Source: JAHEAO01 sp041633555
GTDB lineage: Bacteria > Pseudomonadota > Alphaproteobacteria > Rhodobacterales > Rhodobacteraceae
Assembly: GCA_041633555.1 (NCBI GenBank)
Contig: JBFKFZ010000002.1
Location: 1 to 64,000, forward strand
Length of the DNA stretch: 64,000 bases
Reading direction: 5' to 3'
Under the pieces are notes generated by a model. The model did no database searches. It had not been told where the DNA came from and saw only the letters and a program-made list of their open reading frames with translations. Of this stretch, positions 63,609 through 64,000 are shown piece after piece. How positions within the stretch are numbered: position 1 is the first letter of the stretch; every line of letters begins with the position of its first letter. A program made the position numbers and the translations under genes.

Positions 63609-64000
63609 ATGAACCTGAAGACATCACTCATTGGTGCAGCGGCTTTGTGCACGGCAACCGGCGTTGGAGCTGTCGATCTGGAAGTTACCCACTGGTGGAC
63701 CTCCGGCGGCGAGGCGGCCGCTGTCGCGGAACTTGCCAAGGCCTTCAACGAAAAGACCGAGCATAACTGGGTCGACGGGGCAATCGCCGGGTCCGGCGGC
63801 GTCGCGCGTCCGATCATGATCAGCCGGATTATCGGCGGCGATCCGATGGGGGCCACCCAGTTCAACCACGGCCGGCAGGCCGAAGAACTGGTCGAGGCTG
63901 GCATGATGTTGGACCTGACCGATATCGCCGAGGCCGAGGGCTGGCGCGACACCATCCACCCCGTTTCCCTGCTGGATGCCTGCACGATCGATGGGCGGAT
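63609..64000 (+). CDS. Carbohydrate ABC transporter substrate-binding protein, 5' part
   Basis: The first 130 residues are in the window; the gene runs off the edge. A signal peptide (about 1-21) is followed by VDLEVTHWWTSGGEAAAVAELAKAFNEKTEH, GVARPIMISRIIGGDPMGATQFNHG, typical of family 1 (ABC sugar) binding proteins. GGGAGGAT precedes the ATG. Permease and ATPase genes would be expected downstream. Confidence 0.88.
   Translation, partial: MNLKTSLIGAAALCTATGVGAVDLEVTHWWTSGGEAAAVAELAKAFNEKTEHNWVDGAIAGSGGVARPIMISRIIGGDPMGATQFNHGRQAEELVEAGMMLDLTDIAEAEGWRDTIHPVSLLDACTIDGR

Overview
The window is high-GC, densely packed alphaproteobacterial chromosome. Gene content points to Rhodobacterales (Paracoccaceae/Rhodobacteraceae, of the Rhodovulum/Paracoccus/Defluviimonas kind): a complete soxXYZABCD-EF thiosulfate/sulfide oxidation cluster, SoxR with an iron-sulfur motif, CbiD/CobK cobalamin genes, a zwf-pgl-pgi sugar operon and a methyl-THF:corrinoid module. 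The species cannot be named from the sequence alone.

Layout. 1-140 is the 3' end of an IS5-type element. 0.4-9 kb: ABC-F ATPase, outer-membrane beta-barrel protein, a convergent block of PLP and PEP-mutase-like enzymes, a periplasmic unknown, then soxR divergent from a VOC gene across a clear SoxR box, and an MmcQ/YjbR protein. 9-13 kb: cysS, a structured leader, cimA and a squalene/phytoene synthase-family gene. 13-19 kb: MFS exporter; cobalamin genes cobA-cobB (-) divergent from cbiD-cobK (+) around a riboswitch-like leader; an AlkA-type glycosylase and an esterase are translationally chained to cobK. 20-28 kb: DUF6544-like protein, two VOC proteins, HNH nuclease, radical SAM protein, zwf-pgl-pgi behind a palindromic operator, RidA, tRNA-Gly(CCC).

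28-38 kb is a one-carbon/corrinoid region: a ferredoxin-ASKHA corrinoid activator at one end and methyl-THF:corrinoid methyltransferase, MTHFR and a PF13769 protein at the other. Between them sit a cytochrome c with an unusual Cys-containing tail, a divergent P460-like cytochrome, an ArsR/permease pair with matched operators, and a membrane-protein pseudogene with at least five lesions. 38-43 kb: Ppx/GppA, RlmE, a small lipoprotein, and a large secreted VWA protein with seven tandem repeats, divergent from soxX.

43-58 kb is the sulfur region: soxXYZ, soxA, terminator, soxBCD, an unknown exported protein, a thioredoxin, soxE, soxF, DUF302 protein, Crp/Fnr regulator, then DUF2892, a YeeE/YedE pair, a persulfide-dioxygenase-like MBL protein, a DUF442 rhodanese-like protein and a SulP transporter. 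Together these could oxidise thiosulfate/sulfide in the periplasm (Sox, FCSD), import and oxidise persulfide-level sulfur in the cytoplasm, and move sulfate. A site matching the published SqrR pattern ATTC-N8-GAAT lies in front of soxX, with weaker variants at soxE and the persulfide operon. 58-64 kb: SDR, DUF1194 protein with a good sigma-70 promoter, a TRAP transporter (dctPQM order, minus strand) and the start of a sugar ABC substrate-binding protein cut by the window edge.
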